A DNA stretch of 64,000 nucleotides from Tabrizicola aquatica (GTDB taxonomy: Bacteria; Pseudomonadota; Alphaproteobacteria; Rhodobacterales; Rhodobacteraceae): the NCBI RefSeq assembly GCF_002900975.1, contig NZ_PJON01000003.1:62001-126000 (forward strand), read 5' to 3'. Under the pieces are notes generated by a model. That model was not told the origin of the DNA, made no database searches, and was given only the letters and a program-made list of their open reading frames with translations. Shown piece after piece: positions 51,806 to 59,551 of this stretch. Each line of letters opens with the position of its first letter. The stretch's first letter is position 1. A program made the position numbers and the translations under genes.

Positions 51806-52720
51806 ATGCGCCCCTTGCGCGGCATTGCCTTCAAGCTGGCTTCTGTCCTGGTGTTCATCGTCATGGCCAGCCTGATCAAGGCCACGGCCGACCATGTCCC
51901 GGCCGGGCAGGCGGTGTTCTTCCGGTCCTTCTTCGCGATGCCGGTGATCCTGGTCTGGCTGGCGCTGCGGCGCGAGTTGGGGACGGGGTTGAAAACCGCG
52001 AACCCGATGGGCCACCTCTGGCGCGGGGTGGTGGGGACGCTGGCGATGGGGCTGGGGTTCGCCGGGCTGGGCTACCTGCCGCTGCCCGAGGTCACTGCGA
52101 TCGGCTATGCAGCCCCCCTGCTGACGGTCATTTTCGCCGCGATGTTCCTGGGCGAGGAGGTGCGGGCCTTCCGTATCTCGGCCGTCGCGCTGGGGATGAC
52201 GGGGGTCCTGATCGTGCTGGCCCCCCGCCTGTCGCTGGCCCCGGGTGCGGCGGGGATTGCCGAGGCTTTCGGGGCGATGCTGGTCCTGGGCGGGGCGGTC
52301 TTTGCGGCGCTGGCGCAGGTCTTCGTCCGAAAGCTGGTCCAGACCGAGGCGACGCCGGCGATCGTGTTCTACTTCTCGCTGACCGCGACCCTGTTGTCGC
52401 TGGTGACGCTGCCCTTCGGCTGGGTCTGGCCCGACCCCTGGGAGGCGGGGCTTCTGGTCCTGGCGGGCCTTCTGGGCGGGGTGGGGCAGATCCTGCTGAC
52501 GTCGAGTTACCGGGAGGCGGATGCCTCGCTGGTGGCCCCGTTCGACTATGCCTCCATGCTGTTCGCGCTGGGGATCGGGTATTTCATCTTCGCCGAGGTT
52601 CCGACCCTGCCGATGCTGGGCGGGGCGGCGTTGATCGTGACGGCGGGGATCCTGATCATCTGGCGGGAGCGGCAGCTGGGGCTGGAGCGGGCGCGGCAGA
52701 GGAAGGCGATGACGCCGTGA
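51806..52720 (+). CDS. EamA/DMT family transporter
   Basis: 304 residues with ten membrane helices in two EamA repeats. The first includes [20 protein letters not shown] and [20 protein letters not shown]; the second includes [21 protein letters not shown] chose ATG 51806 because the family pattern [14 protein letters not shown] begins there; an in-frame ATG at 51767 would add 13 residues. The substrate is unknown. It diverges from ade, and a 74-bp element begins three bases beyond its stop. Confidence 0.87.
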   Translation: MRPLRGIAFKLASVLVFIVMASLIKATADHVPAGQAVFFRSFFAMPVILVWLALRRELGTGLKTANPMGHLWRGVVGTLAMGLGFAGLGYLPLPEVTAIGYAAPLLTVIFAAMFLGEEVRAFRISAVALGMTGVLIVLAPRLSLAPGAAGIAEAFGAMLVLGGAVFAALAQVFVRKLVQTEATPAIVFYFSLTATLLSLVTLPFGWVWPDPWEAGLLVLAGLLGGVGQILLTSSYREADASLVAPFDYASMLFALGIGYFIFAEVPTLPMLGGAALIVTAGILIIWRERQLGLERARQRKAMTP

Positions 52721-52722
52721 GG

Positions 52723-52796
52723 TGTCCACGGTGGACATTCTTTGGATTCATAGTGGAATCAAGGGGTTGGTCGCGGGCGTTAACCGGGTGTTAGGG
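52723..52796 (+). repeat. 74-bp block-conserved element, copy B (3' flank of the EamA gene)
   Basis: TGTCCACGGTGGACA, 16 bases, TGGAATCAAGGG, 11 bases, GCGTTA, 8 bases, TTAGGG: the same blocks and spacings as copy A at 49952-50025, with 46 of 74 positions identical by hand alignment. The variable segment GGATTC-ATAGTG-GAATC can form a small stem. It begins three bases past the EamA stop codon. Confidence 0.75.
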
Positions 52797-52800
52797 TTTG

Positions 52801-52950
52801 GGGCAGGCGCCCCCCAACCCCGGCCCTCCCCCACGGAGGGGGGAGGGAGGCGCCTTTGGCGGGTGGCGGTTCTGGGGGGCCGCAAGGGCCTCGCCTCTGG
52901 CTGGCGGCCGGGGGTTTCACACCCCCGGACCCCCGTGGGATATTTGGGGA
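52801..52950. repeat. G/C-rich hairpin-rich intergenic stretch
   Basis: Contains CCCTCCCCC-acg-GAGGGGGGAGGG stems and GGGGGT (52910-52915) pairing with ACCCCC (52921-52926), followed by GGACCCCCGTGGGATATTTG. This end motif looks like a dispersed intergenic repeat I associate with Rhodobacteraceae genomes (from memory, unchecked). Open frames across it are not credible genes. Confidence 0.45.
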
Positions 52951-52988
52951 GGGAAACACTTGCAGCCCTTTCGATCCAACCTCGCTTG

Positions 52989-53360
52989 TTAGTTTTGACA
53001 GAAGATGTAGCTGTCTGGTCCGCGAAACTGAAGGCTGACCATCGGATCTCTGCAAATAACGCGGCCCTTGGCATCAACAACAATCATTGCACCAAGTACT
53101 CCGTTTGTATCGACCCAAACCTGCTTCTTACTTTCAGATTTCCAATGGTTTCCATCGATTGAGATCTCTTCTGCGCACGAAATATGCTGCCCAATTACAT
53201 ATGGGTCCTTGCACAGCGTCTTGTTCCCGTTCTGAACGATGTATCCTTTGAGGACGCCTTCTGAAAACGGACGTTTTCCATCCGTTACAAGTGAATTTAC
53301 CTGCGCTAACACACTTGAACAAAATAAGAAAATAATTGACGCCACGACAAGTCGCTTCAT
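52989..53360 (-). CDS. low-GC secreted orphan protein
   Basis: 123 residues. A signal peptide (MKRLVVASIIFLFCSSVLAQ) is followed by a small beta-rich domain with four cysteines (KTLCKDP, HISCAEE, GRVICRDP, YIFCQN) that could form two disulfides. AAAGG lies upstream of ATG 53360; an ATG at 53378 would spoil the signal. Base composition is much lower in GC than the neighbours, suggesting transfer. No family is recognised. It stands alone between repeat-rich segments. Confidence 0.68.
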   Translation of the reverse strand: MKRLVVASIIFLFCSSVLAQVNSLVTDGKRPFSEGVLKGYIVQNGNKTLCKDPYVIGQHISCAEEISIDGNHWKSESKKQVWVDTNGVLGAMIVVDAKGRVICRDPMVSLQFRGPDSYIFCQN

Positions 53361-53487
53361 TCGGACACCTTTCGCCAAACCGCATTAAAGCCAATACGCC
53401 CATGAACTTTGCGTCGCAAGTGGTGCAATAACTACTGAAGTTCGAAAACTTCGGCTGGTACCGTGCAAATATACCATAACCGGACGG

Positions 53488-53508
53488 TGCGCTGTAGCGC
53501 ATCCTACG
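53488..53508. repeat. short palindrome bordering the low-GC gene
   Basis: TGCGC (53488-53492), TGTA, GCGCA (53497-53501), then TCCTACG. A similar TGCGC/GCGCA stem lies beside the other low-GC gene at 35244-35260, in a region that also ends in CCTACG. Bases 53361-53487 are AT-rich and show no gene. Confidence 0.4.
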
Positions 53509-53589
53509 ATGGCGGCACGGGTCGGCGCAGTAGATCCCGGCGTTGGCGGGGATAGCAGACGGGGTGGGGATGACAGGTGGTGCGGGGTG

Positions 53590-55212
53590 TCACCCCCTCG
53601 CCAAATCCTCAAACAACCGCGCCACGCCTTCCGCCCCCGGATCATTGTGGCCTTTGAGCTTGTCGGCGGCGAGGTAGGTGGCGCGGCCGGCTTTGGCTCG
53701 GGTCATCTGGGCGGTGGCGTTGGCGCCTTCGCGGGCGGCTTGGGCGGCTTGCGCCACCCCTTGTGGGAGCGCGGCAAGGGCGGGAGCGAGGGAGTCGATC
53801 ATGGTGCGGTGGCCGGGGGCGGCTCCTCCCACTTGGCAAACGCGGTCGAGGCCGGCGGTCAGGGCGCCGATCCAGGTCTTGCCAGAGGCGCTCGCGTCGC
53901 CGGCGGCGGCGAAGAAGATGGCGAGGAGGACTCCCGAGGAGCCGCCCATGGTTTGGGACAGTTCCATGCCGATGGCGCGGTAAAGCTGGGTCGGGTCGGC
54001 GAGGGGGAGGCGGTCGAGGGCCGAGAGGAGGGCGCGGGCGGCCCCTGCGAGGGTGCTGCCGGTGTCGCCGTCGCCGGATTTCGCGTCGAGTTGGTTGAGG
54101 TCAGCCTCGGCCGCGATCAGGGCCTTGCAGCAGCGCTCCAGAAGGGCGCGGCGGGCGGGGTGGGCGGATGGCACGGGCTGGATCGGGGCGAGGCCGTCGG
54201 GGAGGGGGCGGACGGTCACGGCGCCGAAGGGGGAGAGGCCGGGCCAGGCGTGGGGGGCGACGGGGGCGGCGAGGCTGGTCACTTGCGCGTGGTCGACGGG
54301 GAGGAGCGAGACGGAAAAGCCGTGCATGTCGAGCGACGTCATCAGGGGGGCGGGGCCGATCATCCATTTCACCTTTGCGCCGAGGGGGGAGCGGGCGAGT
54401 TCTTCGGCGAGGATCGACATTTCCAGCGGGGTGGTGGAGCCGAGGTTGTTGAGGAGGGCGACATGGTCGCCGGGGCCGGTGTGGGGCAGGAGTTTTTCGG
54501 CGACCATCTGCATCGCAGAGCGGGCGCTGGTGAAGTCGACCTGTTCGATCCCGGCCTCACCATGGATGCCGAGGCCGAGTTCGGCTTTTCCGGCGCTGAT
54601 GCGGTCTTCCTTGGGGGAGCCGGGGACGGTGCAGGTGTCCAAGGACATGCCGATGGAGATTGCGCCCTTGATCACGGCGGTGGCGGCGGCGGTGATGGTG
54701 TCGAGGTCGGCGCCGGATTCGGCCATCGCCCCGGCGATCTTGTGGACGAAGAGGGTTCCGGCGACGCCGCGGGCCTGCGGCAGGTCGGGCAGCGCGATGT
54801 CGTCGTCGACGATGACCATGGAGACCTTGAGGCCGAAGGCGCGGGCGCGTTCGGCGGCGAGGCCGAAGTTCAGCCGGTCGCCGGTGTAGTTCTTGACGAT
54901 GAGGAGGCAGCCGGCCTTGCCAGTGACGGCGAGGATGCCGGCGAGGACGGCGTCGACGGATGGGCTGGCGAATACATCGCCGCAGACGGCGGCGGTGAGC
55001 ATGCCCTGGCCGATGAAGCCCGCGTGCGAGGGTTCGTGGCCGGAGCCGCCGCCGGAGACGAGGGCGACCTTGGAACGGTCCCAGTCGGTGCGGATGACGA
55101 CGCGGATATGGGGGTAGCCGTCAAGGCGGGCAAGCTTGCCGCCGGAGGTTCTGAGCAGGCCGTCGATGGCTTCGGTGACGAGGCTGTCGCGGGAATTCAT
55201 GAACTGTTTCAT
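53590..55212 (-). CDS. fused dihydroxyacetone kinase (DhaK-DhaL domains)
   Basis: 540 residues. The DhaK part (about 1-330) has VSGGGSGHEPSHAGFIGQGM and the covalent-binding histidine in LGIHGEAGIEQ. The DhaL part (about 345-540) has the metal-binding AKSGDGDTGSTLAGAARAL and GGSSGVLLAIFFAA. This is the single-chain ATP-dependent form, phosphorylating dihydroxyacetone; close relatives phosphorylate erythrulose. It is the last gene of the LacI-controlled ABC-importer run, 12 bases after an ATPase gene, implying the imported compound is its substrate or a precursor. Confidence 0.88.
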   Translation of the reverse strand: MKQFMNSRDSLVTEAIDGLLRTSGGKLARLDGYPHIRVVIRTDWDRSKVALVSGGGSGHEPSHAGFIGQGMLTAAVCGDVFASPSVDAVLAGILAVTGKAGCLLIVKNYTGDRLNFGLAAERARAFGLKVSMVIVDDDIALPDLPQARGVAGTLFVHKIAGAMAESGADLDTITAAATAVIKGAISIGMSLDTCTVPGSPKEDRISAGKAELGLGIHGEAGIEQVDFTSARSAMQMVAEKLLPHTGPGDHVALLNNLGSTTPLEMSILAEELARSPLGAKVKWMIGPAPLMTSLDMHGFSVSLLPVDHAQVTSLAAPVAPHAWPGLSPFGAVTVRPLPDGLAPIQPVPSAHPARRALLERCCKALIAAEADLNQLDAKSGDGDTGSTLAGAARALLSALDRLPLADPTQLYRAIGMELSQTMGGSSGVLLAIFFAAAGDASASGKTWIGALTAGLDRVCQVGGAAPGHRTMIDSLAPALAALPQGVAQAAQAAREGANATAQMTRAKAGRATYLAADKLKGHNDPGAEGVARLFEDLARG

Positions 55213-55224
55213 GGCACTGGCCTT

Positions 55225-56217
55225 TCAGATGCGGTTGCCTTCGGCGTCGAACCAGAGGGGATTTTGCGGGCGGATGTCGAGGGTTTCGCCGGGTTTGAGG
55301 GGGGTGTGCGGCTCGGTCAAGGTGATGAGGCTGTGGGGGCCGAGGGAGAGGTGGAGGCGGGTCTGGTCGCCGAGGTGTTCGACACGGGTGATGGTGGCTG
55401 GGGCGCCGCCGCCGGTGTGGATGTGTTCGGGTCTAAGGCCGATTTGCGCGGCGTTGGGCGGTGCGCCGGGGAAGGCGTCGGCGGGCAAAAGGTTGATGTG
55501 CGGTTGGCCCAGGCGGGAGGCGACGTAGGTGGAGACGGGTTCCTCGTAAATCTCGCGCGGGGTGCCGAACTGGACGAGTTTGCCGTGGTCCAGGACGCCG
55601 ACATGGGTGGCCATGGTCATCGCCTCGATCTGGTCGTGGGTCACGTAGAGGAAGGTCGCCCCCATCTCGGCGTGGATGCGTTTGAGTTCCACGCGGAGGT
55701 CGGCGCGTAGTTTGGCGTCGAGGGAGGAAAGGGGTTCGTCCATCAGGTAGATGCGGGGGTTGCGGACAAGGGCGCGGCCGATGGAGACGCGCTGCATCTC
55801 TCCGCCCGAAAGCGCCGTGGCCTTGTTGTCAAGCTTGTGGGGGATGCGGAGGACTTCGGCGACTTCCGCGACGCGCTTGGCGATCTGGTCCTCGGGCATC
55901 GCGATCATGGGGGAGCGGAGCGGGAAGGCGAGGTTCTCGCGCACGGTGAGGTGGGGGTAGAGCGAATATTGCTGGAACACCATCGCCACGTCGCGCTGGG
56001 CGGGGGTGTCTTGCAGGACCGATGCGCCGTCGATGCGGATGTCTCCGGCGTCGGGTTTGTCGAGGCCGGCGATGAGCCTTAGCGTCGTGGTTTTGCCCGC
56101 GCCGGTGGGGCCGAGGAGGACGACGAAGGCACCGTCGGGGATGGTGAGGGAGACGTCCTGAAGGGCCTGGGTCGCGCCGTAGGACTTGGACAGGTTTGAA
56201 AGCGTGACTTCAGCCAT
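55225..56217 (-). CDS. sugar-type ABC transporter ATP-binding protein 2
   Basis: 330 residues of the MalK/UgpC-like group. Walker A is GPTGAGKTT, the signature LSGGEMQRVSIGRAL, Walker B IYLMDEPLSSLDAKLR, and a C-terminal TOBE-type domain (IGLRPEHIHTGGGAP). ATG 56217 is used; it overlaps the end of the first ATPase gene by eight bases. Two unlike ATPases in one importer suggest a heterodimer. Confidence 0.9.
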   Translation of the reverse strand: MAEVTLSNLSKSYGATQALQDVSLTIPDGAFVVLLGPTGAGKTTTLRLIAGLDKPDAGDIRIDGASVLQDTPAQRDVAMVFQQYSLYPHLTVRENLAFPLRSPMIAMPEDQIAKRVAEVAEVLRIPHKLDNKATALSGGEMQRVSIGRALVRNPRIYLMDEPLSSLDAKLRADLRVELKRIHAEMGATFLYVTHDQIEAMTMATHVGVLDHGKLVQFGTPREIYEEPVSTYVASRLGQPHINLLPADAFPGAPPNAAQIGLRPEHIHTGGGAPATITRVEHLGDQTRLHLSLGPHSLITLTEPHTPLKPGETLDIRPQNPLWFDAEGNRI

Positions 56218-57304
56218 GGTGGACCCCGGCATTGGCGGCGGTGCGGAAGGCGCGGCCGGTGGTGGCGTCGAAGAGCGACAGGCGGGGGGCGTTCAGGGAA
56301 AGGCCGGTTAGGTCGCCGGTGCGCGCGGGTTGGGTGGATGGGGTGCGGGCTTTCACCGGGCCGAAGGGGGTAGAAAGGGTCACGATCTGTGTGGTGCCGA
56401 GGTATTCCACCGCTTCGATCCGGCCGCGTAGGGGGGCGGTGTCGGAGAGCGCGACATGTTCGGGGCGGACGCCGAGAACGAGAGAACCCGTGGCGGTTTC
56501 CTGCAACTGGGGCAGGGCGACGAGAGTGTCGCCCATGCTGACGGCGGTCGCCCCGGCGGGGGATGTACCGTCGAAGCGCAGGAAGTTCATCGCGGGGCTG
56601 CCGATGAAGTCGGCGACAAACAGGGTCGCGGGGTGGTCGTAGATGTCCTGCGGGGTGCCGAACTGCTCGACCACGCCGTGGTTCATCACGACGATCTTGT
56701 CGCCCATCTGCATCGCCTCAAGCTGGTCATGGGTGACGTAGACGGTGGTGGCATGCATCCGGTCGTGGAGGGCGCGGAGTTCCTCGGCCATGATCTCGCG
56801 GAATTCGGCATCCAGCGCCCCGAGGGGTTCGTCCATCATGAAGGCCTTGGGGTTCCGCACGATTGCCCGGCCAAGGGCGACGCGCTGGCGGTCGCCGCCG
56901 GAGAGGCCCCCGACGGGGCTGTCGAGCATGTGGTCGATCCGCAGGATCTTCGCCACCTCGGCCACTTTCGCGGCGACCTGGGCCTTGGGGACGCCTTGGC
57001 TGACCAGCGGATAGGCGATGTTCTTGCGCACGTTCATGTGCGGGTAAAGGGCGAACATCTGGAACACCATGGCGATGTCGCGCTGGGAGGCGGGGCGCAT
57101 CGACACGTCCTCGCCGTCGATCAGGATCTGGCCAGAGGTCGGCAACTCCAGCCCGGCGATCATGCGCAAGGTGGTGGTCTTGCCGCAGCCGGAGGGGCCG
57201 AGCAGCATGAAGAACTCGCCGTCCCTGATGGTGAAGGACGAGCCCTGCACGGCCGTGAAGGCGCCGAATTCCTTGCGGAGGTTCTTGATGACGATTTCAG
57301 CCAA
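56210..57304 (-). CDS. sugar-type ABC transporter ATP-binding protein 1
   Basis: 364 residues, also MalK/UgpC-like: Walker A GPSGCGKTT, signature LSGGDRQRVALGRAI, Walker B AFMMDEPLGALDAEFR, and a regulatory C-terminal domain with LGVRPEHVALSDTAP. It lies between the small membrane protein and the second ATPase gene, which it overlaps. It probably pairs with the second ATPase to drive the two permeases. Confidence 0.92.
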   Translation of the reverse strand: MAEIVIKNLRKEFGAFTAVQGSSFTIRDGEFFMLLGPSGCGKTTTLRMIAGLELPTSGQILIDGEDVSMRPASQRDIAMVFQMFALYPHMNVRKNIAYPLVSQGVPKAQVAAKVAEVAKILRIDHMLDSPVGGLSGGDRQRVALGRAIVRNPKAFMMDEPLGALDAEFREIMAEELRALHDRMHATTVYVTHDQLEAMQMGDKIVVMNHGVVEQFGTPQDIYDHPATLFVADFIGSPAMNFLRFDGTSPAGATAVSMGDTLVALPQLQETATGSLVLGVRPEHVALSDTAPLRGRIEAVEYLGTTQIVTLSTPFGPVKARTPSTQPARTGDLTGLSLNAPRLSLFDATTGRAFRTAANAGVHHG

Positions 57305-57307
57305 GGC

Positions 57308-57496
57308 TTACTCCGGGAAGTGGCTGGTGATGATGAACATCACCGTGCCGGTCAGGGTCACGAGGAAGGACCAGGTATAGGCCCAGAGGAAGAAGGGCTG
57401 CATCAGCATGACGACGCCCAGGGCGATGAGGATGGTGGCAAGCATCTCCCACGGGCCGCGGCGGAGGCGGAGGAGGCCGGTGAGGAAGGCGGTCAT
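57308..57496 (-). CDS. small two-helix membrane protein of the ABC operon
   Basis: 62 residues: a short basic N-terminus, two membrane helices (about 17-37, MLATILIALGVVMLMQPFFL, and 40-58, YTWSFLVTLTGTVMFIITSH). A GGGGGG tract lies before the ATG. It lies between the second permease and the first ATPase genes. The glycerol importer of Rhizobium (glpSTPQUV) also carries a small unknown protein (GlpU), so an accessory role in the transporter is possible. Function unknown. Confidence 0.78.
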   Translation of the reverse strand: MTAFLTGLLRLRRGPWEMLATILIALGVVMLMQPFFLWAYTWSFLVTLTGTVMFIITSHFPE

Positions 57497-57514
57497 TCGC
57501 GCCCCCCGGTGCGA

Positions 57515-57566
57515 CGAGTTTTCTGCGAAAACTCGGGGGTGGGACGGGATTTTTCGCAGAAAAATC
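57515..57566. repeat. double AT-rich hairpin element, locus 2
   Basis: Hairpin a: CGAGTTTTC (57515-57523), TGC, GAAAACTCG (57527-57535). Hairpin b: GATTTTTC (57548-57555), GCA, GAAAAATC (57559-57566). The loops TGC and GCA are complementary, and TTTTCTGCGAAAA is the reverse complement of TTTTCGCAGAAAA, so b is a mirrored copy of a. It lies between the second permease stop and the small protein start. Locus 1 at 9024-9072 has the same layout. Confidence 0.75.
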
Positions 57567-57569
57567 GGG

Positions 57570-58511
57570 TCATTTGCGGACGGCTCCGAAGGTGATCCCG
57601 CGCAGGAGGTGCTTGCGCAGCAGGATGGTGAAGATCATCACCGGCAGAAGGAACAGCGTCGCCCCGGCGGCTACGGCGGGCCAGTCCTGGCCGCCGACGC
57701 CGATGATCGTCGGGATGAACGGGGGCGCGGTCTGGGCGTTGCCCGAGGTCAGGAGGACCGCAAAGGCGTATTCGTTCCAGGCGAAGATCAGGCAGAAGAT
57801 CGCGGTACTTGCGATGCCGGTTGCGGCCTGCGGCAGCACGACTTTGCGAAAGGCCTGAAAGCGGGTGTAGCCGTCGATCAGCGCGGCCTCTTCATACTCG
57901 CGGGGGATCTCGTCGATGAAACCTTTCAGGAGCCAGACGGCGAGCGAGATGTTCACGGCGGTGTAGAGCAGGATCATGCCCAGATGCGTGTCGGAAAGGC
58001 CAAGCTCGCGGTACATCAGGTAAATCGGGATCGCGACGGCGATGGGCGGCATCATCCGGGTGGAGAGGATGAAGAAGAGAAGGTCATCCTTCAGCGGCAC
58101 CTTGAAGCGGCTGAAGGCATAGGCGGCCAGCGTACCGAGGAAGATCGACAGAAAGGTCGAGCCGAAGCCGATGATGACCGAGTTCAGGAAGCGTTCGCCG
58201 AACCGGCTTTGCCCGGCGATGACCATGCCCTGATCGCGGACGATCTGGTCATACCAGGTCTCGGGCGGGGGCAGGGCGGCGAAATCCTCGGCCGCGATGC
58301 GGGTGCGGGTGGTGAAGAGGTTGACGTAGCCTTCGAGCGCGGGTTCGAACAGCACTTTCGGCGGATAGGAAATGCTGTCGGGCCCGGATTTGAAGCTGGT
58401 GGAGATGATCCAGACCAGGGGCAAAAGGGTGATGATCGTGTAAAGCACGACCAAGGCGGCGGCGACCCATTTCGAGGCTTTCGAGGGTTCGGTGACGGAA
58501 TAGGCGCTCAT
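57570..58511 (-). CDS. ABC transporter permease, MalG-like
   Basis: 313 residues with six membrane helices. The EAA loop is visible as EYEEAALIDGYTRFQAFRKV, ahead of LPQAATGIASTAIFCLIFAW. ATG 58511 overlaps the stop of the MalF-like permease (ATGA), so the two are coupled. Together they form the membrane channel of the importer. Confidence 0.92.
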   Translation of the reverse strand: MSAYSVTEPSKASKWVAAALVVLYTIITLLPLVWIISTSFKSGPDSISYPPKVLFEPALEGYVNLFTTRTRIAAEDFAALPPPETWYDQIVRDQGMVIAGQSRFGERFLNSVIIGFGSTFLSIFLGTLAAYAFSRFKVPLKDDLLFFILSTRMMPPIAVAIPIYLMYRELGLSDTHLGMILLYTAVNISLAVWLLKGFIDEIPREYEEAALIDGYTRFQAFRKVVLPQAATGIASTAIFCLIFAWNEYAFAVLLTSGNAQTAPPFIPTIIGVGGQDWPAVAAGATLFLLPVMIFTILLRKHLLRGITFGAVRK

Positions 58512-59452
58512 CTTTCTTTCACCTTGTTCAGGGCCTTCACGTAGATCGAGGCCAGGCCGAAAACCGTCACGAACAGGATGATCGCATAGGCGCTGGAATA
58601 GCCGGTGCGCCACTTCTCGAAGGCTTCGCGCTTGAGGTCGATGGAGGTGAGGAGCGTCTCGTTCCCCGGGCCGCCGCCGGTGAGGAGGTTGACCATATCG
58701 AACATCTTGAAGTTCTCGATGCCGCGGAAGAGGACCGCCAACATGAGAAAAGGCAACACCATCGGCACGGTGATGGTCCAGAACTGCCGCCATTTGGAGG
58801 CGCGGTCGACCTCGGCCGCCTCATAGATATAGTCGGGGATCGAGCGCAGGCCGGCGAGGCAGATCAGCATGACGAAGGGCGTCCACATCCAGGTGTCGAC
58901 GATGATGATCGACCAGGGGGCAAGACCGCCAGGGCCGAGCATCGAGAAGGACGATGCAGGGATGCCGGTCACAAGTTCGACGACATAGTTCACGAGGCCG
59001 ATCTGCGGCTGGTAGAGGAAGGTCCAGAAGTTGCCGACGACGGCGGGGGACAGCATCATCGGCAGCACGATCAGCGTGGTCAGCAGGTCGTTGCCCTTGA
59101 ACTTGCGGTTGATCAGCCAGGCGAGGGTGAAGCCGAGGACCACTTGCAGCGCGATGGTCCAGAACAGGAAATGCGCGGTGGTCTGCATGGTGGCCCAGGT
59201 GCCCTCATCGGTGAGGATGCGGGTGTAGTTGCGCAGGCCGACCCATTCCACCTCGCGGTTGGGGCGATTGGCGGCGTAGTTCGTGAAGGAAAGCCGCACG
59301 GTCCAGATCAGCGGGAAGATGTTGACCGCGAGGAGGAGGAAGATCGTCGGCGCCACGAAGATCCAGGCGATGGCGCGGTCGCTGAGACCCCGAACCTTGC
59401 GGGCGATGGGGGCGGGCGTGGCCCGGGCGGCGGCTTCGATCGGGTTTGGCAT
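58508..59452 (-). CDS. ABC transporter permease, MalF-like
   Basis: 314 residues, six helices. The N-terminal segment is IAWIFVAPTIFLLLAVNIFP, and the EAA loop reads IYEAAEVDRASKWRQFWTIT before VPMVLPFLMLAVLFRGIENF. It starts 99 bases after the binding-protein gene; the stem at 59519-59542 lies between them. It ends in overlap with the second permease. Confidence 0.92.
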   Translation of the reverse strand: MPNPIEAAARATPAPIARKVRGLSDRAIAWIFVAPTIFLLLAVNIFPLIWTVRLSFTNYAANRPNREVEWVGLRNYTRILTDEGTWATMQTTAHFLFWTIALQVVLGFTLAWLINRKFKGNDLLTTLIVLPMMLSPAVVGNFWTFLYQPQIGLVNYVVELVTGIPASSFSMLGPGGLAPWSIIIVDTWMWTPFVMLICLAGLRSIPDYIYEAAEVDRASKWRQFWTITVPMVLPFLMLAVLFRGIENFKMFDMVNLLTGGGPGNETLLTSIDLKREAFEKWRTGYSSAYAIILFVTVFGLASIYVKALNKVKER

Positions 59453-59518
59453 GTGGATATCCCAGGGGATGCGGCCCCGGACCCTTGCCCGGCGGGCAGG
59501 GTGGCTGCGAGGAGAGGG

Positions 59519-59542
59519 CCCCCGCCCGATGACGGGCGGGGG
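59519..59542 (-). terminator. intercistronic stem after the binding-protein gene
   Basis: CCCCCGCCCG (59519-59528) pairs perfectly with CGGGCGGGGG (59533-59542) around ATGA, nine bases past the binding-protein stop. There is no T-run. It probably stabilises the binding-protein message and lowers read-through to the permeases. Confidence 0.6.
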
Positions 59543-59551
59543 AATATTGGA

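Noticed and set aside
52722-53162. 146-residue plus-strand frame after the EamA gene
   Set aside because: Starts inside the 74-bp element and crosses hairpin repeats into a minus-strand gene.
53509-55710. 733-residue Gly-rich plus-strand frame
   Set aside because: Runs opposite the kinase and ATPase genes; low-complexity Gly/Val/Glu composition.
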